This document shows positions 17,901 to 32,900 of a DNA stretch of 61,543 bases, in pieces. The translations under genes were made by a program, and so were the position numbers. The notes beneath the pieces are model-generated. The model was not told where the DNA came from. It saw only the letters and a program-made list of their open reading frames with translations, and searched no databases. The first letter of the stretch is position 1. Each line of letters begins with the position of its first letter. Source of the stretch: Vitrella brassicaformis (taxonomy: Eukaryota > Sar > Vitrellaceae); the NCBI GenBank assembly GCA_001179505.1, contig CDMY01000453.1:3714-65256 (forward strand), read 5' to 3'.

Positions 17901-20900
17901 CCTCCATCTCCTTGAGCGACTCGATGTGAGACATGAAGACGGCGTATACCGTGTATACCACCTCGTTCTTCTTGAGGCCCTCGGCATCCTGCTGCTGCTC
18001 CTTCCCCTCTCTGTCGCCGCCGAAGGGAAGCCGGAAGAACGACCGGACGGTCTGGGCCGTCTGCGTCGTGCCCTGGCTCATCCTGCCGATTGAGCCCCGT
18101 CTCTCCACAGAGTGTCTTCTGGCTGGATGGGCTGACCGCGGCAGTATATTGAGAACGTTCCCATTGTGTGACAACCAGAGCGAGCACAGGCCGAGCTGCG
18201 GGCAGTAGGCGTCGAGCGCTGTGGATGGGATGAAGAGGGGTGAAGTGCCAATATCGTGGGCGATCTCATATGTCGTGGAGGCCCATGCAGCCTTTTCTTG
18301 TTCTGTCGACTGCACCGGCTTCCAACTGTAGCTCTTGTTGGCAAAGAGCGGCGGCTGCGTCAGGAACTGCAGGTTGTTGCCCGGTGAGGTCGTCTCCAAC
18401 TCCATTGCAAAGCTCAAATCCTGTCCGGACGGTGACGTAGGAGCCTTGTGCCGACTGAGGATGCTCGATGCCTTCTCCTGGGCTGCGTCCTGGTCTGTGT
18501 CGCTGTCAACGATCTCGTTGGAACCTTTGCGGACGTAGAAGCGCACCACGGTCTGCTCGGGGACGGAGTCGTCAATCTCGACAACCACTCGATCCACTGC
18601 CAGAATGTGTCTCGGGCCCTCAAAGTCGATCTGGTCCACACGGGGCATGTGTGAAGCAAACATATTGATATCTGTGTGTCTGTTTGTTCAAGTGCACCAT
18701 GGGTTGGAGAAGCCCCTCGGCAAATGCTGCCTCGGGATGAACGCAGACCATCCTGCCCTTGTCCGTCAGCTGAATACCCACACGGGCCGACACGTAAACG
18801 ATTCTTCTCATTACACGTAAACGTACCCACAGCAGGTGTCGGGTATCTTCATACAGGTTCTCGGCGCTTCCACTAATGTGACCCACCTGCATCGATACAT
18901 GGAGACATGCATTGAGACACAGCGTGAAAGATCATGCGACACTGGCTCACGTTGATGACGGCCTCAAAGGTGAAGTCGTGTGCCGGCAGAAAGAGAGCGT
19001 TCTTCTTCATTCGACGGATAAAGACGGGAATGGCTCCCAACGGGGGCAGATAGCGAGACTGCTTCTCGGCGGTCAACCCGCGCTTCACACCGGCCAACTC
19101 GGGGTGAGTTGAAGACAAACGGATCTCTGCGGCGCTGCGCACATTCATTCATGTGACAAATTGAGCACTCCTGTTCTTCCCCTTCCAACATGTAATGTAT
19201 GCGAGAAGCCTACCGCATTTTGCTGTATGCTGTGTTGTTCTCTTGCGCATCTAACAAGGCGGCGAACATTTGCTTCTGGCGCGTGAACTATGGCAAATTG
19301 TCACAAAGAAAAACACCAGGATATTATGAAGCTCTTCATCTCCTTTGTATGCGCAAACTTACATAGTCCTGTCTCCTTTTGTAGATTTGTGACATCTTCC
19401 TGAACGAGCGGCCACGACTCACTGCAAACAATCACGCATCGACAGAACAGGAAAAAGCGTGTGAATCGGTGTGAGAAATGGGAACGAAACGTGTGTGCAC
19501 CCACTTTCATCTCCCTGCAACAGCTTCTCTGCTTTTCTCTCGTTGCTGATGTTAGCAAAGCTCGCGACGGCGTGAGCGACTTGCATGGCAGTGCTGCGCA
19601 GCTCCACCTCCCTCTCAGGTGAGAGGCCAAAGACGAAGAAGAGAGGCCGAGCGGCTACAGGGATCGTGAAGTCCGACTGGCCGCCGTCCGTCATCGGCTT
19701 GTGCGATCGGTGAGGGTCCTTGCGTGAGGTGGCACAAGAGATGGTCGACGCCGCGGTTACAGTCTGGCGCATGTCCGACGTGGATGCCTCTGCATCGACA
19801 CACACACGGGTTGAAGAGACGTCCCCATTTGTGTCATTCGTGTGTATGGGCGTACGGTCGTCGTCAACCATGGCCGCTCCATGTTGGGCTTCCTCCTCCA
19901 TCACTCTGTAGCGCCTGCCTCGGCGAGCCACACTTCGGAGCGTGAGCAGGGATGCGGCTAGCCGAGCCTGACGGTTGCGAGACGGAAATCGGATCACTTA
20001 GACACGAGACAGACGTGGTCATCCGAGCCGAGCTATGTACCTGTACATCTTTGTACTCTTTGTTCTGCACGTTGTACCAAAGCTGTTGATCTGACCCCGC
20101 CTTGTCAGCTTGGGTGTCCAGCATGTCCTTCATGGCTTTCTTCGCCTGCAAGGTGCTCTTCATGTGGGTCAGCGGCGAATGCTCGTCCTCGTCCTGATGA
20201 CGGACAGACAGACAGACAGACAGGCAGGCAGACAGGCAGACACGCGCATGTCCCTTGATATACACGCTTCATCCCTTTTGCATACCAGGCCCTCATCGTC
20301 TTCCCCGTCAGCCCCCTGCTTATCCTTGCCGTAGAGAGTGGGCACTGTATGCTTCGTCACCTCTGAGAAGGGCCGCTCTCGGTAAAGGATTGACGTCAAC
20401 CAGCCGAAGCAGCAGAAATAGCCTATCCATCGGCCGATCATCGTCACGTTGATGACCACGGGAGCCACGAAAATCATCCCGCCAAAAAAACTGAATGAGA
20501 CACGCACATAGCGCATTGCACTTGCACTGAATCGACCTGCCCTCCGGCTATCGGCTATCCGTCTGCATGCTTACCGAAAAGGTGGGCAGATCATACAGAG
20601 GAAATCCATGTCTTTGCGGGCGTAGCGGTCTTGGAAGAAGATATGTTGGCGTTTGCGGGGAGAACGCCAGTCGTGTCTAGGAGAAAACATCGGCAAGCAG
20701 CAGTGAAGGTCGAATCGCACGCAGTGCTCTGCTCCAAGTGTTGCGGCCACCTGTCTCGTGTTCTCAGATATATGCAGGGGGAAAAGAGCAAGCCAAGGAC
20801 GAAAACAAGGCCGAGAAAGTGGTGCGGTCTCTCGGCGAGCCCCTGCAGCAGCGTGTCGCTTTCCCCGACGATGCCGATGTTCGAGCTCTCGAACTTTCTC

Positions 20901-23900
20901 GTGGACTGCTTGGCAGCAGCAACGAAGCTGGTGAGATGGTCGCAGCTGCATGTCACATGACTTCCGTTGCTCTCGAGCTCGGTGCAGCCCTCTCTCGACC
21001 AGTTGCCGCTCCGTTCGTCGAAGAACTGGCAGGTGCACTCTGTGAAGTTCTCCCAACTGAAGGTGGTCCCCGGTTGAAGTGCAGGCGGTCCCTCCAGGTT
21101 CACGCTCGGGTTGAAAGTGCTCACGCCTGGGAGCTGCACGTATGAGTGACAAGCAGAGGAAACTCGACTTTGCTTCCAATGGACGTATTTGTTTGTCAGG
21201 TGCTCACCTTGAACAGGCGTCTCCTCATCGTTGCCTCGTGGTCTATGCTTTGCGGCAGCAGCGCCCACACGTCTAGACTAATCAGCGGCGAGAGGGTGGC
21301 GTCGAGGCCCATCACAGACACCTGATCGTAGCTGCGCTGCAACAAACGCACCTCTGAGTCATCACTGGCTGACGTTGCATTCGTGATGTTCGGGCACGCC
21401 ATGGTGAAGTTGACGAGACGCGGTGCATCCTCTGCCGTGTCATCGAGACGTCGGCCGGTATCTCGCCTCCCGATGTTGAGCGATCGGCCATTGCACTTGA
21501 GCTGAATCGTCCTCACGTGTCCGAGTGTTGCGTTGGCTGCGGGTGCAAAAGCGAATGGGTTGGCGTTCCAGTCCATCTGGCTGACAGATATCGGCCCGTC
21601 GAGAGCCGACTGCGGCGCTAGCTCATCGAACAGCAGCATGTCATCACCCCCAGCGAACGCGAGGCTGCCCTGCATCAGACCACAGCACATGAAATCACTT
21701 GTGTGTGTGAATGGGTATGTGTCTCTCGCATTTGATTCATCACACGTACGGCTCCCGCGCTCATGCCCGTCTGGACGAACTCGTCTTTGTTCCGCTTCAT
21801 GACAAGGACCTTCAGCCCGCCTCTCTCAACGCTTTGCTCCTCTCCCTCAACGGCTTCGTCAGAGATATCGGCTGCCAGGCTCTGACCCGCCTCGAGACAC
21901 CTGCTGGATATCTCTTTGGACTGGCTGCTCAAATCGGCGGTGGCCTCTAGCCTCTCCGTCAGGGCTGACAGGCTCTGCAGACCGCAAGACAGCAAGAGAC
22001 GCACATCATTAGTACATGCATGAAAGCGTGGAGCGCGTTCCTCATTTACGCTCGGTGCTCACTCACTCCAAGTACGGCCCCTCTTGCGGCTGTGGCGGCC
22101 TCGGTGTCATCACTTGCCGCACTGCACTTGCCTGTCTGAGCCCGGGTCTGGCCGGCCACCAGCTCGGCGCTGAACGAACGAATATGCTCAATTAGTATAC
22201 GGAAATTTGTATGCGTGTTCGGTTACGGACCCTTTGTCGAGCATGTCATGGTCAAGGTGGCTAGAGAGGCCTGCTGAGAGTACCTCCTCTATCACCTGTG
22301 ATACCACGCACACCTCATCCTCGCCTAGCCCCTGAGACGTCTGCACTCACACACATGTTACATACGCATACAACAACATATGCACAGAGGCTGAAGGAAT
22401 GTCGACGACGCACCTTGATTGCGTCAAACAAGCCACTGATGAGCTGCGTGCCACTGATGAGCTGCGTTTGAGTCTCCCCACGTGATCGCTGGGCCTGAAG
22501 AAGCATCACTATCGAATCGGCCACCTGACTGCACGAGCTGAGAATGCCCGATGCGTCAGCGTTCAGGAGAGCCTGCAAGTTGTAATCAAGCACAGCAGGC
22601 GCATGCGTGTGCCGAGACGCGGAATTGGCTGACGAGGTACTTACTGCAGAAAGAACGTTTGTGATGTCTCCAGCGGACACATCACCAGCCTTCACAGCTT
22701 CACTGGTTACTTCCACAGACGGACACGCTAGCGCGTCTTGCCGAGCAGCAACCATGTTCCCTTGCATCTGACACTGATAGCCGTGTGCGTCCCGCACTAC
22801 ACCATAGAGCGTCCAACGGCCCTTAGGCAGCGGTCGCTCACATATAAGCCCCCCTTCGCTCGCTTTTGAAAATGGGCACATTCTGATGGGGCTGCTGCTG
22901 GACTGATCGTCGCCGGCAGCCGCTCGATAAAAGGCAAATGCCTGATAGAGAAGCGACGCAGGTGCAACAAATCGCGTATGTGTGTATGGTGGGAGACGTC
23001 TTGATGAGTTTATCTCTTTGTGTGTACCAGCTCATCAATGTCGTCATCGTCCTTCCAGCCATACATCTCCAATCGGACAGTCTCGAATGTCGATACTGTG
23101 GTTTTGCTCGCGGTAATGTGGCCGCCAAAGGGGGGACGATCCATCAAGAAAGCATCTGAGACAATTGTCTGGTCAGCCGAGAGCTTCGCCGCAACGCGGT
23201 ATGTTTGCCCAATGTCCAGCGCATCCATATCAAGAGCGACCCCAGAAATTATCTGGCCGATCTGAGCCGCTTCCATCCCCTGCTTCAATAGAACAATCCT
23301 GCTCTGAGCCTGCGTCAGGGCCTCTGACGGGTCCAGCAGCGTCTCGCTCGTAATGCTTCTCCCATCCGCTCTCTGGAGCCACCACTCCACTGTGTCCGTG
23401 GAAAGTGACTGGCACTGGATGCCTGCCGCCTCCGTCGATGGGGTGAAGAGTACCACGTTGACACGTTCTTGCCTTGAAGACACCCTGCAACCGACGAAAG
23501 AAAGATGACATGCCAGTGTGTGAAAAAGCCTCCGTCTGATCCTCACTTCTTCGGAATGGGTGAAAGGGCGAGCGGAGGCTCGCCGGAGCTGGTGAAGGCC
23601 ACCTTCGTCACTGCCGGCCCTTCGTCGCTGACCGTTGTGCCATCTTTCTCGATGTGAGCCGTCAGAGCAAAGAATACAACGCTGGCAGACAGACGAGTGC
23701 CCTCGACTGGTCTTTCCCCCTTGTGGCTGGTCGTAGTTGTCGTTTCTCCATCAAAGAAGGCTGCACCTGTGCACGACTCGACGAGAGAAGATGACGTAAG
23801 GAGATCCAGAGCATCTTTGGCTGATCGATCCGCTATCTGGCTGGCGAACGTCGTTGCGCGCAACTCCTGGGTGTTGTCGCTGATCTTGAAACACTGCCAC

Positions 23901-26900
23901 TTGAGACCGAGAGCGGCAGCCGGAGGTGCAGCCACGTTGTAGGACAGCGAGAATGGGCAGCGGTCTCCAACGACTGTCGGCGCTGTGAGACTGACAACCG
24001 GTTGAGAGTAGCCACCGACGTCGACTCGAAACTCGACCGACACTCGGTGCTCAGGGGAGTCCTTGTACCAGGCTTGGGCGACGATTATCAGCGAAGAAAA
24101 CGGCTGCAAGGTATCTGGCTGGAGCAAGATTTTCAGCTGGTGGCCAGATGTGTTGTTAGCAGATAGAGACACCAACGAGTCATCGCCCGCTTCGCTGGCC
24201 GCTTGCCTGTATAGCCACTCGACAACGACATCGCTCGCGCTTGAGACCGATGTCGAGGGACATGATTGTTGGGCATCCTGGCTGGTGTCTGCCAAGACGA
24301 CTCGAAGTGAAAGAGGCTCATCCACCTATCCAGAAAATACCATTCGGCGCGTGTGAGTGCGCGCTTTTCGTGCCTACGTGTTGGCTGGAGATAGCTGGGC
24401 TGCCCAACGAAGGAACAAGGCTTGGATAGCTGACGCTTTGCCTGATGTCGACGTCGATGGAAATCTCTTCCCTCAGCCGTGACGAAAGAAAATTCGTCGC
24501 ATTGATCTCAAACACAAAGCGCACGACGTCGGTGCTTTGCAGGCTGCTGTCTGCGTCGACCGCTGCACGGATCTGTTCAGGGGTAAGCACTAAACTAGTG
24601 CTGGCGAGACCTGCACAGTGCACACACATGTAAGGTCACAGGGGGCTGTACGGTTGTCTCCTGGTGGTAGGCGACATGCAAGGTGAATCTCCGGACTCAC
24701 CTTCGGTGGATGAGATGTGATCATTGAGGTAGGAGCACGCGGCGACCGGCTCGAGACACGTCCACGAAACGTCAAGAGGACGCCCACTGCCGCCACTCAA
24801 GTACACATCGACAGCGGCCACGCTGTCGCAAATGGAGTACACTGGTCGCTTCAAAACAGTAGCGAAGAGCACGGGAAGGATCACACCTGCCTGTACGCCG
24901 ATCTGCTTTGACACGTCAGAGAGGAACCAGCCTGTGGGAAGGGGAGAGGCCTCACTCATCGCTGCCTCGGCTCGCGCAATCGTGGCGTCGTTAACGGTGA
25001 TCAGCTGGCCAACTTTGGCAGTCGGGGAGTCACCGAAAAGGACTGCAATCATCCGGTCAGATACGGCGATGCACTGCGGGTCAGTGCCAAATGATGCCGA
25101 GCTCTCGGCAGTGAAGATGCCGCACAGATCTCCACCGCCACGAGTGACGGGAGTGAGAGCATTGTCGCTGCCGAGAACCGCCAAAGGAACGTCGAACGAC
25201 ACGAGGAGAGCCGAGAAGCCCGTAATAAAGTCGATGGACAGCAGAGTCGGCAGGGGCAGCTCTTCGCATAAGAATGACTCAGTGGGCGATGCTTTGCAGC
25301 CAATGGTGGTGGTGGCACTTGTCTGCCCCGCCAGATCGCACTCCATCTTATGGCAAAGGACAAGTTTGTCCGGCGGGGATGTCGAGGACATGTCGCAGAT
25401 GTGCCAGCCCGCGAGGAGAGGTCCCGTCGCCATGTCACACGCGGACAGACGGGTGCACGTTGATGGCTCTCCAATATTGGTCGTACACGTCCACCCTTCG
25501 TCGATCGCCAAACAGTCAGCTGCGCAGCCTGAACAACACAAAACGAGCAAGACAGACACAAAGTGTATGAATCCACCAACGTTCACTGGTACATACCATC
25601 GCCCGAGACAGAGTTGCCTGCGTTGTTGAAGCAAGTAAGCAATAGCACAGCAGATACATTACAGGCGTACTGTGTGTGTGTGTGTGCGTGCGTGTGTGTG
25701 TGTGTGACCATCATCGCAGACTTCCGCTTCGGTCTTGAACGCGTCTCCACAAAGAGATTGCTGCACATGGGAATGGCGAAGAAAACAGTGAAGCATCTCT
25801 TCTTTCTGGCCTCCATCTGGCCAGCGTCCATGTCTCTTGCTTACACACGAGTGGAAGAAGTTGCCAGCGTCATCAGCAGTCGTAATGCACTCGTAGCCCT
25901 CCGGACACTGGTCAGGACAACCTGCAATGCCCATGTACATACAGTGCTCCCTCGACTACTGGCGTCGAATTTCACTCACCTTCGATGACAGTGAGGACTC
26001 GCCCATGTCCAGGTGCCGTGGTGTACTTGGCATGCAGAGCATCAGCATCTTCCCCGCTGATATCACACGACTCATCCCTCTGCTGACTGGCGTCACAATA
26101 GCAGATAGCGAGCCGACCCTCATGTGTACCGACAGGCAGCGGAGGCGTCTTTGTTGTCCCGCAGGTGACTTGTGTCGCCTCTCCCGTGCACGCCAGCCTC
26201 TGGTCAACGGCCTTGTTGGCGATGGCGGCGTCAGCAACGGCGACGCAGAAGGCAGATTGGGATAAGGTGCTGTCGTCGTGGAGGCTCGGCGGCAGGTACG
26301 CGTAGAGGATCTGGTCGCTGGTCTCGTCCATGTTGGTGCCGGTGAGTTCCAGACTGAATGTCTGACCAACACTCAGTGTGAGGCCGGTCGATCCCGGGAC
26401 GCGCAGAGAGTCAACGACGGCTGCCGCGTCTTTCGGACGATATTCGAGCTGCAGGGAGAACGCCTCGGCATTGCCGTTTCCCGCCTGGTCGTGCACCACT
26501 CCAGCAGGCACCTCCAGTGCGGATGTTCCTGCAATGCTCCTCCGGACCAGCAAGAACCACTCGTTGGTAAACACCGACTCGGGCGGGACAGAGGCCAGAC
26601 CAAGATTCGCAGCTTGCAGCGCAGCGTCGAGAACAGGGCTCTGGATTGCGACGGGCTCCGTGGAAGTAAGCGACAGATTGAAGTATCCATCCGTTGACGA
26701 GGCGTCGGTGGTGCGGATGGATTGGCTGCTGTCGTCCAGGTGTAGAGACACGGACGGCGGCGTTAGATCGTTGGTGACGCTGACCGTGTTCGACTCTGTG
26801 TTGGTCCTCCCCGAGGACACACCCACTGCCGCCCCGTCAGGGATGAAGATCGATGCAGAAGAGTCCGCTTGGATGGATATGTGTATGTCAAACATCTTGT

Positions 26901-29900
26901 GGCCGCTGTCTTGGGCTTGGACGCTGTCCACCGTAGCATTCGTTGCCGTTACGTCTGATGCTGTGAATGTGCTCGGATCCATGGCCTCAGTAAATGTTGC
27001 CACAACAGTGACAGCCTGTTGGTTGGTGAGAGCAGGTCCCGTGAGAACGAGGCTGACAGTCGGCCTCGGCAGCTCTTCGGCAAATGCGAGTTGGAAGGAT
27101 GATCCTCTAAGAGCGTTGTCCGTGACAGACGAAACAGACACATTAAGAAGCCCCGCCTGACTTGATGCTGCGGAGATCGTCGCAACTCCCTTGAAGAGGG
27201 TGGTGGTCAACCCACAATCCCCGAACTCCACTCCACTCACAGAATTCGCGTCCAGGCTGCAGTCGATGCTCACATCGTCTGACCTCGAGCTGACGGTGTT
27301 GTTGAAGGCGTCTGTCAGGGTGAGAGTGAGTGCGACGGAGGTGCCGACCAGAAAGGTAGTGTTGTCTTGCACGCTGATAGCGAGGCTGTCAGCGGCTCCG
27401 GGGACGACAGAGAAACTTAGAGTGCTCGAGACATCAAGTGCTTGAGAGGGGTTCGCCATGCTCACGCTGTACGACCCGACTTGCGTGAACACATAAGTGA
27501 AGGTGACAGTGTCTTGACTTGCGAAGGAGATGCTGTGCGGGCCAATTGTCTCTTCTGTGGACACAATCGATAGTTGGATGCTCATGGTGGTTGAAGCCGG
27601 CTTTCCATAAGTGTCCCGCGACGACATGGTGATGGATGCCGTGTCTCCGGCAGGGACAGTAGCCGCCACGCCGCTGAGAATCACATCAATCGGCACGCCT
27701 TTTCCTGGCAAGTCGATGCCTATGATAAGCGCCGCCTGATTGATCCACGTGACTGTCTTGCCAGTAAGAGCATAGTTGGTGTCCCTCATATCCATCGTCC
27801 CAACTCGCAGCTCAAGGCTTGTGCCTGTGCTCTGCACCGAGATGCTGGCCACGCCGTGCACGATCGCGATGTCGGCGGTTCCGGCTGCTATGTTCTGGGA
27901 TATCACTGCAGTTGACGGCTCGATCAAAAGGGCGGCAGAGACCCGATTCTCGTCATCCCGCAGATAGACGCTGATCGTGCCCATGGCCTCGGGAAGCACA
28001 TTGCCATGGGCGTCCTCTGCTCGTATAATGACCGAGATCGACTGATTCGCAGCCGCATTTGCCGGGCCAGTGACTGCGACTTGCTGCGGTGAAGCTATCG
28101 ATTCGGATACAAAAGGAGACGGCGGAAGAAGAGAAGAATGAGGCAACTCGTCTTTCGCCTTTGGCAACCATGGCTGCCTACTTGGCAGGACGCAGAACGA
28201 TCTTCCTAGCATATAGCGGTTCGTGCGGGTCGAGTTGTACGTCACCGTTTGTGTCCCGCCTTCACACACATTGACTCGCACTCACAGGTGAGACAGAGTG
28301 GGTCTGTGTGTCCGCGCGCACCTTGTATCTGCTCCATGACATCATATGCTTGCCCTGTCCCATCAACAGGGTTGATCGTCACAGCCCCGCTTGTGGCTGC
28401 ATTCACCGTCAATGGACAAAATCCTGCAAAGATAGATCTCAGGAAACCAAGAGCCAGCAAATGCCCAATGCACAGACACACTGTCGCTTCTCGCTGCCAA
28501 CGAACCGTTCGTCATTTTGCAGAAGTTCAATATGGGCTGCACATACCACTCCATGTTCCAGGGGTCAAATACAGCGTTGGTTCCTTGCAAGATTGCGAGT
28601 ATATTGGTCTCAACAGTGGGGTCGTCGACGGGCCCCCCGCTAGTATAGCTGGCGGCCTGCAGGTTCACAGTGAAGGGCTGCCCAGCCGTGGCGTAGTCAT
28701 CGCCCCCGGGCCACACCGTATACACCACTTTGTCTGCCGCGAAAGAGACATTTCCAGAATGTGTGTGCGTACAGGCAGGTGTGAAAACTCACACATGCAT
28801 CCACTCACTGGTAACAAGCAGCGTCTTGCTCGTCTCGATATACTGCCCAGATGCCACTTCGTGTTTCACACGTATGTTGACCTGTCGAGCCGGCAGATCG
28901 CAATTGACTTCGTCGAAACTGACCTCGAAGACACCAATGCCTCGTTCGATGCGCACATCGCTTCCGCCGTCGGGAGTCCGGTACAGCAGACAGTTCAGCC
29001 CGGCGGCAATGTTGACGGTAGCCGAGCAAATGGTGCATCCGTCGAGGCCTGTCTCCACGATGTTGCCATTAGGGGTGTCCAGAAGGCCAACGTATACTGG
29101 GACATAGGCGTCAGCAGCAACGATGTTGTTGCTGAACTCTATTGCGATTTCTGTCGGCTTGTCGTTCACTGAGGGACACCGCAAAAAGGAAACATTGAAG
29201 CACTTTCATGTAGGTGTGATGTGCTCGCGTGTGTCTTGACTTACAAGGCAGCCAGCTGACAGTTTGTATTGAGTCGCCTTTGAGATGCGCCGGCCCAGCG
29301 ACGCGTGCCATGGTCTCCCTCGGTGACTTTGTCTCTGTCAGCTTGATGCTTGCCAGACCTCTTGTCAGCTGAACAGTCTCAGTGGCCACTAGGGTGTGCC
29401 CAGGGAAGCTGCTCAGGCTAGTTGTCGGATCGGCAGCTGATATGTGTGACAGTAGAGACATAAATGTACAGTTGCATGGTGTCCATTCTTGCAGCCTACG
29501 GCTTTGCACGACAAGCCAGTGGATGTCCTCGGGATGCTGCCAATTATTGAAGCACGTGTGTGAGGTGTCGTCTTTCCCCTCCATCTCACTGTCACTGGAG
29601 CCCTGCACATATGTAAGCACTCACAGATGAATGCCTGGCACCTTGATGGAGACAAACCTACCTCCAGTGTGAGCGAAACGGATGTCGCGTTCCGATACGA
29701 CACGTACTGCATTGTCAAGGCACGCATCGAGATTGTGTGTTGTGTTCTTTTCTGTGGGTACGTGCTCATACCTGTGCAAAACGGAAGAGCTGACCGCTGG
29801 GAAAGGGCTGGCTGAATTCAATCGTCCAGCGCGGATCGGTGGAAGATCGCGAAAGAACGCCTACGTCCAGGTCTCTCACGGCGAGGCTGCAGAACATCAC

Positions 29901-32900
29901 AGGTGCATCCATCCATGCAGCAATCTCTTTTTGTACTTAGGCCCGCGATGCTCTATGGCCAGATAGCCCACGGTGATGTCACTGTTCGACAGCGAAAGCA
30001 ACACACCATCATCTGTGAGACCGACACAAAAAGGCCATGGAAGGAAGACAGCGACAGGCTGCTTGCTTGATTGTCTGTCTGTCCGTCGGGCTTGTCTGTC
30101 TGTTTGTTTGCCCTTACTCTCGTCCTGAAGGCCCAGCAAAAACCCAAGAGGTGTGACGTCACGGACGCGGACAGTCAGAAATCTCTGCTGATCAGTGTAC
30201 GGCTGGACGGTCGCGATGACCACCACCTGGGTGCATGTGCACAGATACAAAATCGGCAGGTCGACAAAGATAGGGCGTGCCGTTCGTGTAGTGGCCCCGC
30301 ACCTTGCTCGCTGCTCGAAAGGGCTGCTGGAAAATGACGCGTCTCCAGCCATCAGATGCGTACGTGATGGCCTCTGGCGTGGCGGTCCCGACAACGAAGT
30401 CGGCGGGAAATACGACAGACCCCACTTCTATGAGGTCGAGGCCCCTCTGTGGGTTTGGTTTCTGGTAGAGGCCTCTCTCAACTATGGCCCAGTCGAAGCT
30501 GGTTGTCAGTGATGAGTCGACTGTTGCGCACGCAGGCTGCTCCGCAGTGACGAAGAACGACCTGACGGCGCGTGCAATACGACAGATGACTTTCATGCTG
30601 GTGTCTCATGGGCTGCTTCCATGCATACCATCCAGTCTGCGTGCTCAGGGTCTTCCTTGCGTTTGTCGGCCCTCTGATTCGTGTGACTCGCGGCCTGGCC
30701 GAGGCCATGTTGCTGGTTGCAGAGGCCGGCATGTGGACGCCGAGCAGCACAATTGGCTGGGCGAATCCCTGTGTGACAGTGACCTGTGTCTCGTCGGTTG
30801 AGGTCACGCCAGTCATATGTCCCATCTCCGCATAGACAATCTTCGCTGCATTCAGTGAGACATAAAAAAAGAGAGGAAGAGAAAAAAGCTCAGCCTATAC
30901 GTTTCTGCTTGTCGCTCACATGGACCATCCGTCCGGGTATAATACATCGGTGAACCCCCTGGATTTGGGACCCAAAGGCATTCATGCCTGTAAACCTGCA
31001 TGAGGGTCGTCGTGCAATGACCATCAATCAATTGACACCCACCCACCTTCAGGTGTGCAGCGGAGGCCTCGAAATCCATGCGCAAGTATGCGTCCTGTGC
31101 GCCACACGGGCAGCAAGCACATGCAAGCCTTATACTTTGTATGTCTCACTCACCACAACGCCTCTCGGTATGACGGTGTACTGGTGTGTTGGGGGGCCTG
31201 AGGTGCTGTACCCGTAGACGAAGGTGTTTGTCGAGCTACTGTACGTCAGACGTATTGTTTCCTGGGGGTTTGTGGGGGAGGCGTACGTTCCCGTGACGTC
31301 CCACACTGACAGAGGGAGGAGTGACAGACAACAGTAAATGTCGGAAATGTCTGTAGGCATTCTTCTTTTGGCTTCTCCGCTCGCGGCGTCCTTACAGGGA
31401 TCGAGCGAGTAGCATTCTTGTAGGTCATAGTCGTAGCAGCACCCGAGAGCTTCACAGTTTGCTGGCGCAAGCGGAATATTTGGCACCATTGCACAGCGGG
31501 CAAAGGCCATGCTCTTGTTCGGACACGTCACATATTCTGAGGGAGAGAGGAAGAGAGAGAGAGACATGTGACATCGACCTTTGAAGCTGTACTCCTCACG
31601 TGTGTGGACGCCAAAGTACGGCCCGGTCTCGACGTCAATCATCGGAACACTGTCACCCTCAGATGCGACTGAACAGAGAGAATGGCCAAACACGCTTTCA
31701 CTTTAATGAGAACAAGCATGCGCTGTGCGGTCCCGTGTTGTGCTGTCGCGACCTTGTCCAAAGGTTGGACAGTTGTTATCTGCTTGAGCTGTCACATAGA
31801 CATACTGCGGCGCAGTGACACGCGCCGCCTGATCCTCTGCATTGACCATGGCCACTTTGACAGCTGGTCTGACTGCAGACAGAGGAAGATGGCTGGAGAA
31901 AGATAGACGCAGTCAGCTTCATGCGTACACGGCTCTTGCTTGACAAAAGCGTCGAAGCCGCTTGCGGGCACCAAGCTGGTGCTATTTGTCGCCTCACATC
32001 TGCTCGAGCCGCCGCTACCGCTGAACACCGCACAAAAGCACGCCGAGGACTCTGAACAGCTGCGAAGAAGCGACATACGTACACGTTAAGACAGACAGCC
32101 GTTGCAGCGGGAAGACGACATGGGTGCTGTTTGCGTACCTGTTGTAACAAACTTTTTTCGTTACACCAGACCCCAGCACACTGCGGTCGCCCCCCGTGCA
32201 GTCATAGTCAGTGTGGGTCAGGTAAGGCACTGCATGACGCCGACAAGAGTGACCGACATGCCGTGCAGCTGCTTGTGGTTCATGTCTCTGTGACTTACCA
32301 TGGGGCGCGCCCAGAATCCTCAGCCCGTACACACGCACGGGCACTTCCCCGTGGGTCTGCAGCAGCTTTATCTCCAACTCGTCCGTGTGGACGTAGGGAA
32401 AACGCACGTGGAGCCATGTCTGCAGACAAGCAGCAAGAAACTAGGTACAAGAGACATGGCCCGGCCCTCGGTGTACCTGGTCATTGTCGGTAACCTCCGC
32501 GGCTTGCATCATTCCCGCGCCACTGTCCCCGTACCACACCTCGACCGTCTTCGGAGTGTGTGGCTGGGCGACCAGCCGCGGGATGATCTTGCGCTTCTCG
32601 TATTTGTCAAACGAGATTTCTACGCCTCCAATGTACGCAGCAGAAGTAAAATTGATAAGGAAGACGTCGGACGAGCCGTCCACCGACGAGCCTTCCCAGT
32701 AGGTGTCGGAGGCATCTGTAAGCATCTGTTCCATCGCCGAGCCGCCGCTGAAGGAATGCGCCGGGATGTGTGTGTACTCGGGCGCATTGGTCGCTTCGAT
32801 GGCAAGATCGTCAAGTGGCCGCCACCCAAAAGGGTCCGTTGCATATTGTATCTGATGCAGCGTGACGGCGACTGAAGTGAAAAGGCGGGAAACACACACA

